From: Parascedosporium putredinis
Lineage: Eukaryota > Ascomycota > Sordariomycetes > Microascales > Microascaceae
Direction: 5' to 3'
Length of the DNA stretch: 64,000 bases
NCBI GenBank assembly: GCA_949357655.1
Contig: CASHTG010000020.1
Coordinates: 124,001 to 188,000, forward strand
The notes under the pieces were generated by a model. The model made no database searches. It saw nothing but the letters and a program-made list of their open reading frames with translations, and was not told the DNA's origin. The translations under genes were made by a program, and so were the position numbers. Below, in pieces: positions 60,873 through 64,000 of this stretch. Each line of letters begins with the position of its first letter. Position 1 is the stretch's first letter.

Positions 60873-62446
60873 TGTAGGCATGCGTGAATAAGGGGAAAGG
60901 CAAAGGCAAAGGAAGGAATCCCGAGCGGGGGAGGGTCTACGTAGCAGTTCTAGCTAGATACCGGGAGTATAGGCCGCTGCAAGGGATAGGGAGAAAGAAA
61001 GAGGGACAAGGCTACCCTATCACAAATCTATACTGCCTTCATTATCACCTCTTTCTCTCTCCACTTGTGACCTCGTGCAAGGAGAGCGAAATGAAGCCAA
61101 AACGAAAAGAAAAGAAAAAGGAGTCGCAACTCCTTCCGGTGTACAGCACACCATCTAGCAACGCCTGGGGGAGAAAAAAAGAAGAAAAGAAGAAGGAAAC
61201 GACCTATAGCGCCGAGCGGGAAATGGGCGAGAGAGAACCGTAGAAAGATCCCTCAAGGGGAAAGAGAAACAAGGAAAAAGTCGGCGAGGCAAGGCATGCT
61301 ATTATGAGCAGAGGGCCGACAGCACTTGGGCATTGTAGCCCGCCCTGATCAACCTCTCCCATTGCGGTAAAGTGCCGCCCTATTTCAGGGTAGCTCTAAT
61401 AGGCGTCAATAGATCAATATAAATGCAACCCGTCTTTCCTTCTAATACAAATGTATTTGGAACGTTAAACCTACGTTCCATTCTTATTTTCCCCTTTATC
61501 GAGACATACAAATGCAGAGACAAAGAAAACCATGACCCGTAATCGTACCAAGGAAAAACAAAAGGTAGATCCTAAAGATTCCCTCACAATGCTAGAGCAT
61601 TGTTCGACCTAGATGATAGGGAGGGATGGTATGAAGAAATGAAGGGAACCTCAACGGGTCCCATATAAGAAAGAAGAGACGAGACATAAAATCAGGACTC
61701 GCGAGAGGCGCAAAGCATTGAAAAGAAGAGAATATATCTCAGTAGAGCGCCGAGGTCTCCCCTTTCCTCCTGACTCTACCACCTTCACCTCTCGCTATAT
61801 ACCCCGCATGATAAACCCCACAAACGCCATGTTGGCTCCAACAATATCTTTTGTTGGAGTTTGCTCTCTTTCATGGTATCTGAATGGTTTGGAAACAAAA
61901 GAAACTTTGAAATTCCTCTTCTTCTACCCTGAGAAGTAAGGGGAAGCGGAAAAGACCGGTAACGACAGAAAATGACAAGGTATATGTGGTTGAAACGCCA
62001 TGTTCGCCTTGCTAGAGGTAGAAAAGTAAGAAATAAAAGAAGCGCCCTCCCTTCCTCCTTTAGATTCGTGGTCTGATAGATGAGTGCGACAAATGAAAGG
62101 TAAAACGGGTTGACATGGGTGAGGGAGGGACCAATCTCTGCCCCGGGTTATCGCACTTGGCTGACGCCGAGAGCGGGTTGGTTGTCCGGACAGATGGCAA
62201 TAGATAGCGAAACACATGCTGGGCTTCAATACCCATCCATAAGAGAACGTAAGGGGAATCTGGAAGGCGCGTCATCCTTCGGCCCCTTCATAGCTACCCC
62301 TTCTGTGTAGATGGTGATGTTTCGACGTAGCGTGTTGAAGAAAGACCCGGTGACCCATATATATATATGCGAGAGGATGGATGAGGTTGCTAGGTTTAAA
62401 ATGAGCTCCGTTATTTTTGAATAGGGACCCCAAAACTGAATGCATG
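60873..62446. other. Convergent 3' region between PalB and the C2H2 protein
   Basis: About 1.6 kb between two converging genes. Purine-rich sequence at 61,090-61,300 and AT-rich stretches around 61,420-61,500 and 62,355 (ATATATATAT) fit 3' UTRs. I see no coding signal. Confidence 0.6.
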
Positions 62447-64000
62447 TTATTGAGGGGCGCCCCTTCGCCGGCGGCCACGGCTGAGGCCGTCACGGCGCTG
62501 AGAGAGTACTTCGAGGAGCTTTGGGTCATTCTTGTCCTTGTCAGTGTGGCGTGCTCGGACATGCCTAGAATAGCCAATGTTAGTCTCACTGGGTCAATAA
62601 GCGTCTCATCAATTCAATCACCACATGACGGATATTCCCCTTCTAAGCATGCCAAAGAACGCACCTCTGTAAGTTATCCGGTCGCGGGTACTTATGCTCG
62701 CGGTCCGGGCAGAAGGGGCAAGCATAGCCGGGTGACTCGTGTACGAAACCATGGCGAATCATCTCATTCTTGCGTTTGAACCCTTGACCGGGCTTGCTCC
62801 GTGGGCATTCATAGACAGGGCAGTAGTGTGGCCGAGCCGAGGAGTGTACGTTTGCGTGAGAGTTGAGCAGGTACTGCGTTTGAAACGGCTTTGCCGCACA
62901 GTCCTTGAATGTGCACTTGAAAGTTCCCGCTTCAGAGCCCATAGGGAGCTCATTCCCGCCGGATGCGGACCCTTCTCCTCCGCCAAGGCTAGAGTGGTCA
63001 GTGCTAGGGGTCCTCTCGATAGGGCCGGCCGCGCCGTATTCTACTCCCACCGACCTGGGTAGAGGGTGGGAGCCTGGATTCCAGGGGCTAGCAATCGGAG
63101 GACCGGGCTTCGAGGTAGGGTAGTGAAATGCGGCGGGGCCCTGAGATATGCGCGGGGATGGGAGATCGTGGGTGTAACTGCTTCCATTGGGCGAAACAGG
63201 AGGGGTACCTTGGTGGTGTCCGGAAAGAGAGGTCCGCCGCGGTAACGGGGCCGGGTAGGAAAAGGGCGAACTGTACGAGGACTGTTCGTCAGGGCGGTCT
63301 CGTGCACTCGTTGGGGGTGAGGCCCCATTAGTTGATGCAGTGATGGAAGGGACGTAAGTCTAATAGTGGAGCTAGCACCGGAAGTCAAAGGTGGCCAAGG
63401 GACCTGAGGTTGGTGCGATGGAGGTAAGCTTGCCGTCGGGCTCCGGGGATCAATCGATCTGGGCGAGGCCAGGGATGGGGTCGTCCCCGTACCGCTGGGG
63501 CTTGTTGGGTTGAGTGCAGAAATGAGCTCGGCCGTCTGGAAATAATCCGGAGGGGGTACGACGCGCTACTACTGGGTCCCGCCGGGGCGGAAGAGGAGTG
63601 ACTCGTTGAGAGTGGTGGTAGCTGTCCATCGCCACGGAAGGGGAGCTCTCGGGCAGCGGACGGAGTGGGGACCGTGTGACGGCGCGGCTCGTCATAAGTT
63701 GGCTGGGGACCGGGACTGGAATCGGCGGCGGGAGCTGGGGCCACGTTTGCTAATGCATTGTGCGCTAACTGTTGCAAAGCTATCACTTCGGCGCGCTTGT
63801 CACTCTCCTTTCCCCGAGGGCCGGGGCCTTGCATGTTTCTAGTAGTGGCGGGTTCAGGCCCCGCGACCCAGTGCTCGAGAGTCGCTTTGGGGGTCGTAAT
63901 CAGGGAGATCGTCTTGTTCGATGATCTGGCTGGGAATGTCTACATTCCGCTTTTCGCCAAGGGTATCCACCAGAAAGGCCTCGGCTTCCCTCGGGTGGGC
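62447..64000 (-). CDS. C2H2 zinc-finger protein, likely transcription factor (5' end beyond window; at least four indels)
   Basis: The last two exons of a minus-strand gene: 64,000-62,665 (open at the window edge) and 62,564-62,447, joined by a GTGCGT/TAG intron inside the last finger. Over 400 residues of Pro/Ser-rich sequence precede three fingers: CTFKDC...HANVH, CPVYEC...HGFVH and CPFCPD...HVRARH. The region after the fingers is short, basic (RGRRRRGAPQ) and ends at the TAA at 62,449-62,447. Three C-terminal fingers after a long disordered region is a common layout in fungal C2H2 regulators. I do not recognise a named orthologue. Missing bases restore frame at 63,889-63,893, 63,552-63,556, 63,445-63,448 and about 63,346, mostly in G runs. 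Convergent with palB, but nothing shows that it acts in pH signalling; PacC itself has its fingers near the N-terminus, so this is not PacC. Confidence 0.85.

Noticed and set aside
1..64000. CRISPR arrays, prophage, toxin or biosynthetic clusters
   Set aside because: Eukaryotic nuclear sequence; no regularly spaced repeats, phage genes, or PKS/NRPS/terpene enzymes are present.

Overview
The window is nuclear DNA of a filamentous ascomycete, most likely a Sordariomycete. Genes lie on both strands and are split by short spliceosomal introns (about 50-120 nt, GTANGT donors, CTAAC-like branch points, YAG acceptors). There are no operons. The recognisable proteins are conserved fungal housekeeping and regulatory proteins: beta-tubulin, Gcn20, PalB, Vts1, a TFIIIC TPR subunit and a PMP47-type carrier.

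Layout, left to right. The N-terminus of the Hsp90 co-chaperone AHA1 (minus) runs off the left edge, followed by about 5 kb without a recognisable gene. A large Pro/Ser-rich coiled-coil protein of unknown function lies at 5.1-8.7 kb (plus). FMC1, an F1-ATPase assembly factor (9.9-10.2 kb), mitochondrial ribosomal protein uL6m (11.4-12.4 kb), beta-tubulin (13.5-15.7 kb) and GCN20 (17.6-20.0 kb) are all on minus. A stretch of about 17.7 kb (20.0-37.7 kb) has no supportable gene but many simple repeats. A large Ser-rich protein of unknown function lies at 37.7-41.5 kb (plus). The TFIIIC subunit Tfc4/Sfc4 (42.6-46.1 kb), the RNA-binding SAM protein Vts1 (47.1-49.2 kb), ribosomal protein eL29 (53.9-54.4 kb) and a PMP47-type peroxisomal carrier (55.3-56.6 kb) are on minus. 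The calpain-like pH-signalling protease PalB/Rim13 (58.1-60.9 kb, plus) faces a C2H2 zinc-finger protein (62.4 kb to the right edge, minus), which is cut off at its 5' end.

The most important practical observation is that nearly all longer coding regions are broken by single-base deletions. Most fall in runs of three or more C or G, and this includes indispensable genes such as beta-tubulin, TFIIIC and GCN20. Reading frame and family identity resume at once after each break. This pattern points to homopolymer errors in the assembly, not to pseudogenes or repeat-induced point mutation, and any automated annotation of this contig will be fragmented.

The genes do not form an obvious pathway cluster, although several serve translation (eL29, uL6m, Gcn20, Tfc4). 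Three of these carry the same palindromic E-box, TCACGTGA, about 250-330 bp upstream of the start codon. I did not find a convincing new biological system. The best candidates for follow-up are the shared E-box, the long gene-free interval, the two large uncharacterised proteins and a nested inverted repeat near 34.0 kb.
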